From Desulfovirgula sp. (GTDB taxonomy: Bacteria; Bacillota; Desulfotomaculia; Desulfotomaculales; Desulfocucumaceae), in the NCBI GenBank assembly GCA_020725625.1, contig DYET01000087.1:1-38901 (forward strand): a stretch of 38,901 nt of DNA, in the 5' to 3' direction. The stretch's first letter is position 1. Each line of letters starts with the position of its first letter. Made by a program: the position numbers and the translations under genes. The notes beneath the pieces are model-generated. The model had not been told where the DNA came from and searched no databases. It saw nothing but the letters and a program-made list of their open reading frames with translations. This document shows, in pieces, positions 1-8,394 of the stretch.

Positions 1-309
1 CAGGCTTGTGTACAGTCCGAAGGATTGTATACAGGTCACAAGGGAGACTTATTGTTCGAACTAAGACCAAGATGGCTGCCGGAACACCTATGCAGGTTTG
101 GGTTACAGGCAGTCGAGAGATTGCCTGTAGCTCACAAGGTAGTTATCTTGGTCGAGCAAAGGTTATCACGGAAGTCGTAATGGTCTGCAGTGGTCGAAAG
201 ATCACTGCAGGCTGCGCAGAGATCCGTGATAGCCGGAGCGCAGGTCATTACGAGCTCCTAACATAGAAACCCATCTCTTCGGAGATGGGTTTCTGGTTTG
301 ATTCTTTTT
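1..309 (+). ncRNA. Structured non-coding RNA, 5' end probably outside the window
   Basis: Dense complementary pairing on the plus strand. Helices seen: 5-10/37-42 enclosing 11-18/22-29 (GAA loop); 65-73/145-153 (9 perfect pairs) enclosing 104-114/119-129 (11 pairs, GAGA loop); 185-195/200-210 (11 pairs, GAAA loop); 176-182/246-252; 212-217/238-243; and 161-172/223-234 (12 pairs including one G-U). The last helix crosses the previous two, forming a pseudoknot. The RNA ends in a UUCG-capped terminator hairpin. GNRA and UUCG loops occur only when the plus strand is read, which fixes the orientation. An 86-codon reading frame covers it but is better explained by pairing. I do not recognise the family. 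Other large structured RNAs of Firmicutes (for example the raiA RNA) are candidates, but I could not match a consensus. Structure is seen; function is unknown. Confidence 0.8.
265..309 (+). terminator. Intrinsic terminator of the structured RNA
   Basis: A 13-pair stem (265-277 with 282-294) is capped by a UUCG tetraloop at 278-281 closed by C-G. It is followed by a T-rich tail ending in five Ts at 305-309. On the minus strand the tail is not T-rich, so it serves the plus-strand RNA rather than spoIVA, which converges on it. Confidence 0.85.
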
Positions 310-319
310 GCAAAGTGCT

Positions 320-1798
320 TTAGATAATAATGCAGATCAGGCCGCCGCTGCCGTCGTTGACAATGCGCTGCAGGGTCTCCTGCAACTTGACCTGCGCGTT
401 TTCCGGCATGCGCTGGAGCTTGTTCTGGATGCCCTCCCTGACCAGGTCGTGCAGTGACTTTCCAAAAATCTCCGAGTTCCATATCTTTTGCGGATTTTCC
501 TCAAACTCGTTGAGCATGTAGCGCACCAGTTCCTCGCACTGCTTTTCGGTGCCGATGATGGGCGTTATTTCGGTGGTGATGTCGGCCCTGATGATATGCA
601 GCGACGGGGCGCTTGCCCTGAGCTTGACCCCGAAGCGGTTGCCCTGGCGGATGAGCTCCGGCTCTTCCAGGTTCATTTCGTCAAGCCTGGGGGTGACCAC
701 CCCGTATCCGGTTTCCCTGACCTCCTGCAGCGCCACCGCCACCTTGTCGTACTCGCGCTTTATCAGGGCAAGGTCTTTGACCAGCCTGAACAGTTCGTGG
801 TCGCCTGCGACCTTGAAGCCGCTTTCCTCGGAGAGGACCTGGAAGAACAGTTCGGGCTTGGCGCTTATGTCTATGGCGGCTACGCCGGTGCCCATGTCCA
901 TTTTGCTTAAGAACACCCTGGAAACAAAATCGTAGTCCCCGAGGTTTTCCACCGCGGTGTTGATGTCGCGCAGCCTCTTGACGTGCCGGACCGTCTCCTG
1001 GACGGACTCTTCGAACTGTTTCCGCAGCCAGTGCCTGCCGTCCAGTTCTTCCACCCAGAGGGGAAGTGAAATGTTGACTTCGTTGACCGGGAATTCGTAA
1101 AGCACCTTCTCCAGGATGGCAAGGATGTCTTTCTGGGTCAATTCGGCACAGTTGACCGGAATGACGGGGACGTCGTATTTTTCGCTGAGTTCCTCACAAA
1201 GTTCGGCCACTTCCGGGGACTGCGGGCTGGTGGTGTTCATGATGACCAGGAAGGGCCTGTTTATGTCCTTAAACTCCTCGATTACCCTTTCCTCGGCCTC
1301 CACGTAATTTGCCCTGGGAATGTCGGTAATGCTGCCGTCCGTGGTTATTACCACGCCCATGGTGGAGTGCTCTGAAATGACCTTTCTGGTGCCCAGTTCG
1401 GCGGCCTCCTGGAAGGGGATCGGCTCCTCGTACCAGGGAGTCAGCACCATCCGGGGGCCTTCCTCCTCTTCGTAACCCAAGGCTCCATCCACCTTGTAGC
1501 CCACGCAGTCCACAAGGCGGATCTTCACTTTAAGGCCGCTTGCAACGCTGACCTCAACAGCCTCGTTGGGAACGAATTTGGGTTCAGTAGTCATTATAGT
1601 CCTGCCCGCCCCGCTCTGGGGCAGTTCGTCCCTTGCCCTTTCCCTCTCGTGGGGGTTTTTGATATTCGGAATAACCAGCAGTTCCATGAATTTTTTGATG
1701 AAGGTGGACTTTCCGGTTCTTACCCCGCCGCTGACACCGAGATAAAGGTCGCCGCCGGTTCTTTCAGCTATATCCCTGAAGATATCGACTTTTTCCAT
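320..1798 (-). CDS. spoIVA: SpoIVA, spore coat morphogenetic ATPase
   Basis: SpoIVA coats the outer forespore membrane in the mother cell. It polymerises with ATP hydrolysis to build the basement layer for coat assembly and cortex formation. The 492-residue product has the same length as the Bacillus subtilis protein. Its Walker A motif GGVRTGKS lies at residues 24-31, with the lysine at position 30, followed by the family-typical FIKKFMEL stretch. The C-terminus ends in hydrophobic residues (ICIII), as expected for the membrane-anchoring tail. The ATG start is preceded by AAGGAGGG. The gene is monocistronic in appearance and converges with the structured RNA at 1-309. In Bacillus it is transcribed by sigma-E; I could not see a convincing sigma-E promoter in the upstream gap. 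Confidence 0.97.
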   Translation of the reverse strand: MEKVDIFRDIAERTGGDLYLGVSGGVRTGKSTFIKKFMELLVIPNIKNPHERERARDELPQSGAGRTIMTTEPKFVPNEAVEVSVASGLKVKIRLVDCVGYKVDGALGYEEEEGPRMVLTPWYEEPIPFQEAAELGTRKVISEHSTMGVVITTDGSITDIPRANYVEAEERVIEEFKDINRPFLVIMNTTSPQSPEVAELCEELSEKYDVPVIPVNCAELTQKDILAILEKVLYEFPVNEVNISLPLWVEELDGRHWLRKQFEESVQETVRHVKRLRDINTAVENLGDYDFVSRVFLSKMDMGTGVAAIDISAKPELFFQVLSEESGFKVAGDHELFRLVKDLALIKREYDKVAVALQEVRETGYGVVTPRLDEMNLEEPELIRQGNRFGVKLRASAPSLHIIRADITTEITPIIGTEKQCEELVRYMLNEFEENPQKIWNSEIFGKSLHDLVREGIQNKLQRMPENAQVKLQETLQRIVNDGSGGLICIII

Positions 1799-2009
1799 TA
1801 CACTCCCTCCTTGGTAAGATAAAAAGATATTTATATTAAACCTGATTTGATCAGCATCCCCCCCAACCCTGTCACAGAGTGTCGCTGTGGCGGGTGTGTG
1901 AAGATTGGAAGCAAGTGTAGTTTTTTTCCAGTGGCATACATTAACAATATATATATATGAGGGGAAGACCGGAATATTACAAAAGGTAAAATATAGTATG
2001 GGACAGGTT

Positions 2010-2032
2010 AAAAAAGCCGCCCTCCGGGCGGC
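2010..2032 (-). terminator. Intrinsic terminator after the carbonic-anhydrase-like gene
   Basis: A perfect 7-pair GC stem (2016-2022 with 2026-2032) has a three-base loop and, on the minus strand, six Us directly after it (2010-2015). It ends transcription from the gene at 2068-2613 and separates it from spoIVA. Confidence 0.88.
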
Positions 2033-2067
2033 ACAGGCTGCTGAAAGATTCCAGGACGGTGCGGGCT

Positions 2068-2613
2068 TTAATCAGTGCCCCCGTCCGGGTCCTGTTTGTC
2101 AAGTCCCTGATCGAGATATGTCCCGGCCAGGTGCGAGTAGGCTTTCGAACTGGCGGTTACCCAGTTCAGGGCCTCTCCGGAAATCTCCTTTTTCGGCGAC
2201 GCCGGGGATCCGGCGGCAAGGTGCCTGGCCGGAATATTCGACCCCGAGGAAACGACGCTGCCGGCTGCGATCATGCTCTGCTCGCCGATCACGCAGTTGT
2301 CCAGCAAAACGGCGTTCATTCCCACCACGCACCCGTTGCCGACCTTTGCCGTATGCAGCACCGCCCCGTGGGCGATGGTGCAGTTATCGCCGATGCTGGT
2401 TTCGCCGCCGGGAGTCATGTGGATTACCACGTTGTCCTGAATGCTGGTGTTTCTGCCGATTGTTATTTTGCCGAAGTCCGCCCTCAAAACGGCCCCGTAC
2501 CAGATGCTCGATCCCTCCCCCACGGTCACGTCTCCAATCAGCACCGCGCTGGGGGCGATAAAAACCCCTTCGGCGATCTTGGGTTTCTTGCCCTGGTACT
2601 CGATGATTCTCAT
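2068..2613 (-). CDS. Gamma-carbonic-anhydrase-like hexapeptide-repeat protein
   Basis: The 181-residue product consists mainly of hexapeptide repeats of the left-handed beta-helix fold (IAPSAVLIGDVTVGEGSSIWYGAVLRADFG and onward). Its histidines (VVIHM, IAHGAVLH) lie where gamma-class carbonic anhydrases and the YrdA/PaaY group bind metal. These proteins are trimeric and cytosolic. Some are carbonic anhydrases, others have acyl-CoA thioesterase or unknown activity, so the substrate cannot be read from sequence alone. The ATG start has AAAGGGG upstream. The gene sits between gpsA and spoIVA and has its own terminator. The last 20 residues are polar and look disordered. Confidence 0.9.
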   Translation of the reverse strand: MRIIEYQGKKPKIAEGVFIAPSAVLIGDVTVGEGSSIWYGAVLRADFGKITIGRNTSIQDNVVIHMTPGGETSIGDNCTIAHGAVLHTAKVGNGCVVGMNAVLLDNCVIGEQSMIAAGSVVSSGSNIPARHLAAGSPASPKKEISGEALNWVTASSKAYSHLAGTYLDQGLDKQDPDGGTD

Positions 2614-2718
2614 GTTATATCCCCTTTCTTTAAATTAACCACGGGCCTGGGTTCAAGGAGCATACGTCTGTCCAACGGGTGGTGCAAGGCATGCTGCTGT
2701 CCCGGTGATCCCTGTGGT

Positions 2719-3747
2719 TCAAATCTTTAAGCTGGGCCAGATACTCTCTATCTCGTTTTTTTTGCCCCGGCCCATCAGGTCGGCCACGGCCTCGACGGGG
2801 TTTTTACCCTCGAAGAGAACCTGGTACATCTGGTCGGTAATGGGCATTTCAACACCGTGCCGTAAAGACAGTTTCTTTGCCGCCCGGGTTGTCCTGACTC
2901 CCTCCACCACCATCCGCACCGACGCCAGGGCCTCCCCGAGGGTCTTTCCCCTGCCGATTTCGATTCCCGCCCTCCTGTTCCTGCTGTGCATGCTGGTGCA
3001 GGTGACGATCAAGTCGCCCACCCCGGCCAGTCCGGCAAAGGTCATCGGGTTGGACCCCATCGCCACCCCGAGGCGTGCGATTTCGGCCAGTCCTCTGGTG
3101 ATCAGGGCGGCTTTGGTGTTGTCACCGTACCCCAGGCCGTCGGCTATTCCGGTTCCCAGGGCGATTATGTTTTTCAGGGAGCCGCCCAGTTCCACGCCGA
3201 TCACGTCCGGGTTCGTGTAGACCCTGAAATCCCGAGACATCAGCACGTTTTGGGCGAGGGCGGCGCAGCCGCCGTCGTCGGAGGCCACCACCACCGCGGT
3301 GGGCATACCCAGGCACACCTCCTCGGCGTGACTGGGTCCCGACAGGACGACGTAACTTCCGGTTTGACCGAAAATGTCCCTGTAGATTTCCGAGATGCGC
3401 TGGAGGGTGTTTTCGTCGATTCCCTTGGCTCCGTTGATAACGACGGTGTCCGGCCTCATGTAGCTTCGGGCCTTTAGCATGACCTCCCGGAAGGCGTGGG
3501 AAGGAACGGCCAGCAGCAGCACCCCGGCGCCCCGGACCACTTCTTCCAGGTCGGCGCTGGGGGTTACCGTTTCCGGTATTGCCGCTGCGGGCAGGTACCT
3601 GGTGTTCCTTCCGGTGGAAAGAATTTCTTCCGCCAGGTCTGCGCGGTGGGACCAGAGATAAGGGCTGCGGCCATTTTTTGCCAGGTGGACCGCCAGGGCC
3701 GTTCCCCAGCTCCCCGCCCCCAGGACGGCTATTTTTTCCTTTTCCAA
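2719..3747 (-). CDS. gpsA: NAD(P)-dependent glycerol-3-phosphate dehydrogenase GpsA
   Basis: GpsA reduces dihydroxyacetone phosphate to sn-glycerol-3-phosphate for phospholipid synthesis. The N-terminal dinucleotide-binding motif GAGSWGTA is seen, then SGPSHAEEV, then the catalytic-domain segment [29 protein letters not shown] place the start at TTG 3747 (342 residues). It has GGAGG at 3757-3761 with nine bases between, and puts the Rossmann motif near residue 10 as usual. A longer frame from GTG 3813 overlaps the plsY stop by four bases but adds 22 residues unlike the family and lacks a good ribosome site. It follows plsY, the acyltransferase that uses its product. Confidence 0.96.
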   Translation of the reverse strand: MEKEKIAVLGAGSWGTALAVHLAKNGRSPYLWSHRADLAEEILSTGRNTRYLPAAAIPETVTPSADLEEVVRGAGVLLLAVPSHAFREVMLKARSYMRPDTVVINGAKGIDENTLQRISEIYRDIFGQTGSYVVLSGPSHAEEVCLGMPTAVVVASDDGGCAALAQNVLMSRDFRVYTNPDVIGVELGGSLKNIIALGTGIADGLGYGDNTKAALITRGLAEIARLGVAMGSNPMTFAGLAGVGDLIVTCTSMHSRNRRAGIEIGRGKTLGEALASVRMVVEGVRTTRAAKKLSLRHGVEMPITDQMYQVLFEGKNPVEAVADLMGRGKKNEIESIWPSLKI

Positions 3748-3809
3748 AAATCCGTACCTCCGATGTTCAAGGCCACGGAAAACAACCGGGGACTCTTTGT
3801 GGCCTGAAA

Positions 3810-4388
3810 TCACCTGAACTTAATCCTGGACTCTGTTCCGGCCAAAAGCCTCCTGATGTTGGGAATGTGCTTAATTACCGCGAAAAGGCAGACCAAGATC
3901 CCGAAAAGAATGTACAGGCGGTTGTAGTGAAACAGGGCCAGCAGCACCGGAACCGATACGGCCCCCAGGATTGAACCGAGAGATACGTAGCGTGAGGCCA
4001 GGACCACCGCGGCGAAAATCACCAGGGCGATCAGTGCCACCGGGGGTGCCAGGGTGGTCATCACCCCGAGCCCGGTGGCCATGATTTTCCCGCCCTTGAA
4101 GCCCAGGAAAACCGGGAAGGCGTGGCCTGCCAGCGCGGCCAGCCCGGTCAGGAGTTCGGCACCCTCGATGCCGGCCAGTTTTCCCAGGATTACTCCCGCG
4201 GCCCCCTTAAGGGCGTCCAGGACTAGGGCCAGGATCCCGAAGCCCGGGCCTATGGTGCGCCAGACGTTGGTGGCGCCGATGTTGCCGCTCCCGTGCTGCC
4301 TTATGTCAATCCCCTTCGTTTTACCAATTATATAGCCAAAGGGTATCGAACCAGCCAGGTAGCTGGTAACCAGTGAAATTAGCAGCAT
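3810..4388 (-). CDS. plsY: Glycerol-3-phosphate acyltransferase PlsY
   Basis: PlsY is an integral membrane enzyme that transfers an acyl group from acyl-phosphate to glycerol-3-phosphate, the first step of phospholipid synthesis in most Firmicutes. The 192-residue product has the conserved loops [11 protein letters not shown] near residue 13, [12 protein letters not shown], and [14 protein letters not shown], embedded in several hydrophobic helices. The usual KGGKGVAT reads KGGKIMATG here, a mild variant. AGGTGA precedes the ATG start. It lies just before gpsA, which supplies glycerol-3-phosphate, and 74 bases after der, so the three are probably cotranscribed. Confidence 0.96.
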   Translation of the reverse strand: MLLISLVTSYLAGSIPFGYIIGKTKGIDIRQHGSGNIGATNVWRTIGPGFGILALVLDALKGAAGVILGKLAGIEGAELLTGLAALAGHAFPVFLGFKGGKIMATGLGVMTTLAPPVALIALVIFAAVVLASRYVSLGSILGAVSVPVLLALFHYNRLYILFGILVCLFAVIKHIPNIRRLLAGTESRIKFR

Positions 4389-4462
4389 TTTAAGCTCACC
4401 TGCTTTCCTATTACCCCTAATCTCAAACCCTTAATCCCGTCTCTCAGAGTTTTCTTTTTCTT

Positions 4463-4502
4463 CTAACTCCTGTTTTCTGTCTCCTGTCTTTTGCCTCCTG
4501 CC
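4463..4502. repeat. Dispersed CTCCTGT-type repeat, copy 1, overlapping the der 3' end
   Basis: A pyrimidine-rich stretch built from CTCCTGT/TTCTGT units. Related copies lie at 11435-11467 (opposite orientation), 33636-33672 and 38566-38587. Here it includes the der stop codon and encodes the last residues of Der. Confidence 0.6.
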
Positions 4503-5809
4503 TTCTTCCTCAGCAGGAACCTCAGGGGGGTCCCCTCGAACCCGTAGGCCGAGCGGATTTGGTTTTCCAGGTAGCGCAGGTAGGAGAAGTGGGCCAGGTC
4601 CGGGTCATTGACAAAAAAGGTGAATTTTGGCGGCCTGACCCCGGTCTGGGTGGCGTAGTATATTTTCAGCCGCCGGGTCTTGTAGGCCGGAGGCGGATTT
4701 TGCAGGACCGATTCCCTGATCAGGCTGTTCAGCCCCGGCGTGGCCACCCTCAGGCTGTGGTTTCCGGCAGCGCCGTCAACCTCGCGGATAATCCCGGCCA
4801 CCCTCCGCCCGGTCAGGGCGGACACGAAAACCACCGGGGCGTACCTGGCAAAAACCAGATCCTCCCTTATCTGCTTTAAATACCTGTCCTGGGTCCGGTC
4901 GTCTTTTTTGATCAGGTCCCACTTGTTGACCGCGATCACCAGGGCCCTGCCCTGATCATGGGCGTATCCCGCAATTTTCTTGTCCTGGTCTGTGATCCCG
5001 TCCACCGCGTCGATGACCAGGAGCACCACGTCGCTGCGGTCCACCGCCCTGAGCGCCCTGATCACGCCGTACCTTTCGGTGGAAAGGTCAATGCGGCTCT
5101 TTCTCCTGATTCCCGCCGTATCGATGAGCAGGTAACGCCGGCCGTCCTGCTCGAAGAAGGTGTCTATGGCGTCCCTGGTGGTGCCGGGCAGATCGCTAAC
5201 AATCACACGTTCCTCGCCGAGTATTTTGTTTACCAGGGAGGATTTGCCCACGTTGGGCCGGCCTATGACGGCAATCCTGACCAGGTCCCGGCCTTCCGGA
5301 TCTTCTCCGACCGGGGGCAGGCTTTTCACCACCGCGTCCAGCATGTCGCCGGTGTTTAGGCCCTGGGCGGCCGAGACGGGAATCGGATCACCGAGTCCGA
5401 GGCCGTAAAACTCGAAGTAATCCTTTTGAGACTGGAAGTCGTCTACCTTGTTGGCCACCAGGATTACCGGCTTGTCGGCCTTTCGCAAGACGGCGGCGAT
5501 CTCCCGGTCGCCGGGGGTAAGGCCGGATTTGGCATCCACCAGGAAAACGACCACGTCGGCCTCGTTTATGGCAATTTCAGCCTGTCTCCTGACATTACTG
5601 GCAATCTCGTCCTGATCGGCGAAGTCCAGTCCTCCGGTGTCCACCAGGGTGAAGGGCCGGCCCGCCCACTCGGCGGCCTGGTACAGCCTGTCCCTGGTCA
5701 CTCCGGGCACTTCCTCCACGATGGCCAGCCTCTCCCCCACGATGCGGTTGAACAGCGTGGATTTGCCCACATTGGGCCTGCCCACGATGGCAACGATCGG
5801 CTTTGGCAT
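4463..5809 (-). CDS. der: Ribosome biogenesis GTPase Der (EngA)
   Basis: Der carries two tandem GTPase domains and acts in maturation of the 50S subunit. P-loops GRPNVGKST at residues 10-18 and GRPNVGKSS around 183-191 are seen, with DTGG and DTAG switch motifs, NKVD and NKWD specificity motifs, and a C-terminal KH-like domain (KFTFFVNDPDLAHFSYLRYLENQIR). The 448-residue length is slightly above the usual 435-440. The extra tail GGKRQETENRS is encoded inside a dispersed intergenic repeat. The start ATG directly follows the stop of the DUF512 gene (TAAATG), so translation is probably coupled. Confidence 0.98.
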   Translation of the reverse strand: MPKPIVAIVGRPNVGKSTLFNRIVGERLAIVEEVPGVTRDRLYQAAEWAGRPFTLVDTGGLDFADQDEIASNVRRQAEIAINEADVVVFLVDAKSGLTPGDREIAAVLRKADKPVILVANKVDDFQSQKDYFEFYGLGLGDPIPVSAAQGLNTGDMLDAVVKSLPPVGEDPEGRDLVRIAVIGRPNVGKSSLVNKILGEERVIVSDLPGTTRDAIDTFFEQDGRRYLLIDTAGIRRKSRIDLSTERYGVIRALRAVDRSDVVLLVIDAVDGITDQDKKIAGYAHDQGRALVIAVNKWDLIKKDDRTQDRYLKQIREDLVFARYAPVVFVSALTGRRVAGIIREVDGAAGNHSLRVATPGLNSLIRESVLQNPPPAYKTRRLKIYYATQTGVRPPKFTFFVNDPDLAHFSYLRYLENQIRSAYGFEGTPLRFLLRKKAGGKRQETENRS

Positions 5810-7126
5810 TTAATCACCCGCTGCAATTTTAATCAACCTGACCAGGTCGGCCGGGCCCGAGGCAGTTCTGACCTCCGTCCCGATGGCTGTTCCGAGGCTT
5901 TCCAGGGACATTCCGTCCAGGGTCAGGCAGTCCCGGCGTACCATGGACTCCGGCAGGATCACCAGGTCGCTTTTTTTTAAAACCTCCCTGTGCCTGATCA
6001 GGTCGCTCCCGGTGAGCAGCCCGGCCACTGTTACCGCGTGGCCGAAGAAGCTGTTTTTTATGGCCACCACCCCGGCCCGCAGGTTTTCAATCCGGTTCAG
6101 GCGGCCGGCAACCGGTTCCAGTATGGGCCGGGCCAGCGTACCGGTGACTATTGAAACCGAAAGGCGGTTTTTTATGCCTGCAGGGAGCCTTTTCCCGACC
6201 CTTGCCCACTGATCCAGGAAAATCCTGGTCAGACCGACTCCGTTCTCGGTTTGAGGGAAGTCGGCGTACCGGCGGCGGGGCGGGATTTTTTGCCCGGCCA
6301 GGAGGTAAAACTCATCGCCGGCAAAAACAAAGGGGTAGTCGAGGGATTTAAGGAAGGCGTCCTGCCAGCCGCGGACCTTTTTGGTTATCCCGGCCGCCTC
6401 CGCGGGGCTGAACTGCCTCAAGGGGAAAAGCCCCTCCCTGAAACCGGTGATCCCCACCGGGACCACCGCCAGGGACCTTACCCGGGGCCAGAGGCCCGCA
6501 AGGTCGGCCAAGGTCCTGTCCAGTTCCACGCCGTCGTTGATTCCGGGGCAGATTACCGCCTGGGTGTGGATTTCGATTCCGCGGCCGGCCAAATACTCAA
6601 GCTGTCTCACAATCTCCCCGGCCACGGGGTTGCCCAGCATTTTTACCCGCAGGGCGGGGTTGGTGGTGTGTACCGAAACGTAGAGGGGGCTAAGCCTCAG
6701 CCTGGCGATCCTGTGGAAATCCCTTTCCGACAGGTTGGTCAGGGTGATGAAGCTTCCCTGCATGAATGACAGCCTGTAGTCGTCATCCTTTATGTAAAGG
6801 GTGTTACGCAAGCCCCCGGGCATCTGGTCGACAAAGCAGAACAGGCACTTGTTGGCACAGCGGGCGATTTTTTCAAGCCCGGTGGTTTTAAACTCGATCC
6901 CCAGATCCTGGCCGGGGTCCTTCTCGATTTCTATTTCCCAGCGATTCCCGTCCCCTTTTTCAATCTCGATGCTGACCAGGCGGTCCCCTGCGAAAAAGTT
7001 ATAGTCCAGCACATCCGAGAGGGCTTGGCTGTTCACCGAAAGAACCACGTCCCCGGGGGCCACCCCCAGTTCCTCGGCAATGCTTCCCGCGGCCACGCGG
7101 CCCACCTCTAGGCCCGGCTTTTCCAC
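5810..7126 (-). CDS. DUF512 family protein: PDZ-like domain plus radical-SAM-like cysteines
   Basis: The N-terminus is PDZ-like (GSIAEELGVAPGDVVLSVNSQALSDVLDYNFF). It is followed by CANKCLFCFVDQMPGGLR, a C-x3-C-x2-C motif typical of the radical SAM [4Fe-4S] site, and then the DUF512 domain. The family is widespread in clostridia next to der, and its reaction is unknown. I prefer GTG 7126 as start (438 residues): AAGAGG lies nine bases upstream and it begins just before the conserved PDZ segment. An open frame continues to TTG 7207 with no ribosome site, and would overlap the upstream DUF3189 gene. Confidence 0.88.
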   Translation of the reverse strand: MEKPGLEVGRVAAGSIAEELGVAPGDVVLSVNSQALSDVLDYNFFAGDRLVSIEIEKGDGNRWEIEIEKDPGQDLGIEFKTTGLEKIARCANKCLFCFVDQMPGGLRNTLYIKDDDYRLSFMQGSFITLTNLSERDFHRIARLRLSPLYVSVHTTNPALRVKMLGNPVAGEIVRQLEYLAGRGIEIHTQAVICPGINDGVELDRTLADLAGLWPRVRSLAVVPVGITGFREGLFPLRQFSPAEAAGITKKVRGWQDAFLKSLDYPFVFAGDEFYLLAGQKIPPRRRYADFPQTENGVGLTRIFLDQWARVGKRLPAGIKNRLSVSIVTGTLARPILEPVAGRLNRIENLRAGVVAIKNSFFGHAVTVAGLLTGSDLIRHREVLKKSDLVILPESMVRRDCLTLDGMSLESLGTAIGTEVRTASGPADLVRLIKIAAGD

Positions 7127-7175
7127 GTCAAGAATCCTCTTTTCATTTAAATCCGGCCCCGGTCTTAATTCTCGT

Positions 7176-7637
7176 TTAATTATGCGATATTTGCCAGTCC
7201 CAGTCAAGTTTGACCGAGGCGGCCAGGTAAGGGTAAATCTTTTCGATGTACTTTTCCATCATTATTTTGCCGGTCCTGCCGGCCAGGGGGATCTCCAGGG
7301 CAAGACGCCACAGGAAAAGGCGCAGGCCCGCGGGCGGGTTGATCTCGACGATGCGGCAGCAATTTTTGTCTATGTTGTTGATTTCCAGGAAGGAGTTGAC
7401 CAGGTTGACCAAAATTCCCCGGCCGGACCGGGCGGTGAAGGCCGCCACCCTGGTTCCGTCCGGGGCGGTGCCTATCCAGCACATCCTGCCCTCGGAATAT
7501 CGGTTTTTTTCGCAGGCAAAAATGATTTCCCGGATTTTACCCGGGCAGTGCCGGTCCGGCAGTTCTCCGGTCAGGATCGATCCGGCCACGGCCGACAGTG
7601 GAAAGCTGCAGCTGCTGATCAGGATCAGGGTGTTCAA
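7176..7637 (-). CDS. DUF3189-like protein, second tandem paralogue
   Basis: The 153-residue product starts at TTG 7637, overlapping the stop of the preceding gene (TTGA), with GGAGG upstream. By eye it aligns end to end with the product of 7634-8161: LISSCSFPLSAVAGSILTGELP here corresponds to IYHCFGGTHSSVTAACIHLGLLP there, followed in both by a lysine/arginine-rich segment, a G..G.G..V core and NLVNSFLEINNID against NVAEGLSVLFGIK. The GGTHSS segment with its histidine is replaced by SFPLSA. It therefore looks like a diverged duplicate. The function of the family is unknown. Confidence 0.7.
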   Translation of the reverse strand: MNTLILISSCSFPLSAVAGSILTGELPDRHCPGKIREIIFACEKNRYSEGRMCWIGTAPDGTRVAAFTARSGRGILVNLVNSFLEINNIDKNCCRIVEINPPAGLRLFLWRLALEIPLAGRTGKIMMEKYIEKIYPYLAASVKLDWDWQISHN

Positions 7638-8161
7638 CAGGCGGCCTCCGGGGTTATGCTGGCTGCCGCATTTCCTTCCTTTTTCCCCGGTGCTTTCTCG
7701 CGGGTCCGGGTTATCTCCGACAAGACCTTTTCCACTGCCGCCGCCAGCCGCCTGTAGTTCCTGATGGTCCCCCAGGTCACCAGGGGCCTGCCGATCGCCA
7801 CCAGGCCCATTCTTCGGGACATGAAGCCGCCGGCCCTCATCGAGGGGCTGACGTAGGACGACACGTCCACCAGCATCAGGTTTTCGTGCTTGATACCGAA
7901 CAGCACCGAAAGCCCTTCGGCCACATTGCAAAGCAATTTGGGGCGATTGCGCCGCCCCACCACGTACACTTCATTTCCCAGGCCGTCGCGGCCCACGAAG
8001 GTTATTTTCCCTATGTCGGACATTTCCCGGCGGTCAAAAAGCTTTTGATCCAGCAACTCCCGGCACCCCGGCACCCTGTCCCGGGGCAGCAGCCCCAGGT
8101 GGATGCAGGCGGCCGTTACCGAGGAATGTGTACCGCCGAAACAGTGATAGATTATTTTCAA
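7634..8161 (-). CDS. DUF3189 family protein
   Basis: The 175-residue product begins MKIIYHCFGGTHSSVTAACIHLGLLP, a segment I associate with the DUF3189 family of Firmicutes. The family has no established biochemical role that I know of. The GGTHSS loop after a beta-strand resembles a ligand- or nucleotide-binding turn, but that is inference. The TTG start at 8161 has a strong AAGGAGG seven bases upstream. The C-terminus is lysine- and alanine-rich and poorly conserved in appearance. It lies in the operon with spoIIP and the YIEGIA gene, suggesting expression with sporulation or cell-envelope genes. Confidence 0.82.
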   Translation of the reverse strand: MKIIYHCFGGTHSSVTAACIHLGLLPRDRVPGCRELLDQKLFDRREMSDIGKITFVGRDGLGNEVYVVGRRNRPKLLCNVAEGLSVLFGIKHENLMLVDVSSYVSPSMRAGGFMSRRMGLVAIGRPLVTWGTIRNYRRLAAAVEKVLSEITRTREKAPGKKEGNAAASITPEAAC

Positions 8162-8202
8162 GCGGGTTCCTCCTTAAAGGGTCAGGCGCCCAATGTCCGG
8201 GA

Positions 8203-8394
8203 TTACTGCGAGACTATTATATAAGTTCCGTTTTCCAGGGAATGGGCCATGGAGTCGAGGACGCGGGACAGGGAGGCGGCTATTTGCTCGCATTCCCCCT
8301 CGTCGCGCCCCAAAAAGATGGGGGCGCCTCCCCCCACAAGGCGCATGTCCCCGGTGACTACTGCCAGTATTTTTTTTGCCTCAGGTCCGGTCAT
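8203..8394 (-). CDS. Small YIEGIA-associated protein (capping-complex subunit type)
   Basis: A 63-residue protein, MTGPEAKKILAVVTGDMRL followed by GGGAPIFLGRDEGE and a C-terminal helix plus strand. Its ATG lies inside the end of the YIEGIA gene (14-base overlap), so translation is likely coupled. Small proteins of this kind next to YIEGIA genes are annotated as capping-complex subunits for YIEGIA. I assign it by context and general resemblance. The exact role is unknown. The nearest GGAGG lies about 15 bases upstream, too far to act alone. Confidence 0.72.
   Translation of the reverse strand: MTGPEAKKILAVVTGDMRLVGGGAPIFLGRDEGECEQIAASLSRVLDSMAHSLENGTYIIVSQ

Noticed and set aside
6-266. An 86-codon plus-strand open frame over the structured RNA
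   Set aside because: The sequence is explained by long perfect helices and a terminator; the translation is cysteine- and arginine-rich and resembles no protein I know.
1799-2009. Sigma-E promoter for spoIVA, and an (AT)n tract at 1946-1958
   Set aside because: No convincing sigma-E boxes could be placed; the (AT)n tract is short and common by chance.
3748-3813. GTG start for gpsA overlapping plsY
   Set aside because: The 22 extra residues do not resemble the family, and TTG 3747 has a far better GGAGG.
7127-7207. TTG start at 7207 for the DUF512 gene
   Set aside because: No ribosome site, 32-base overlap with the upstream gene, and sequence not typical of the family before residue 28.
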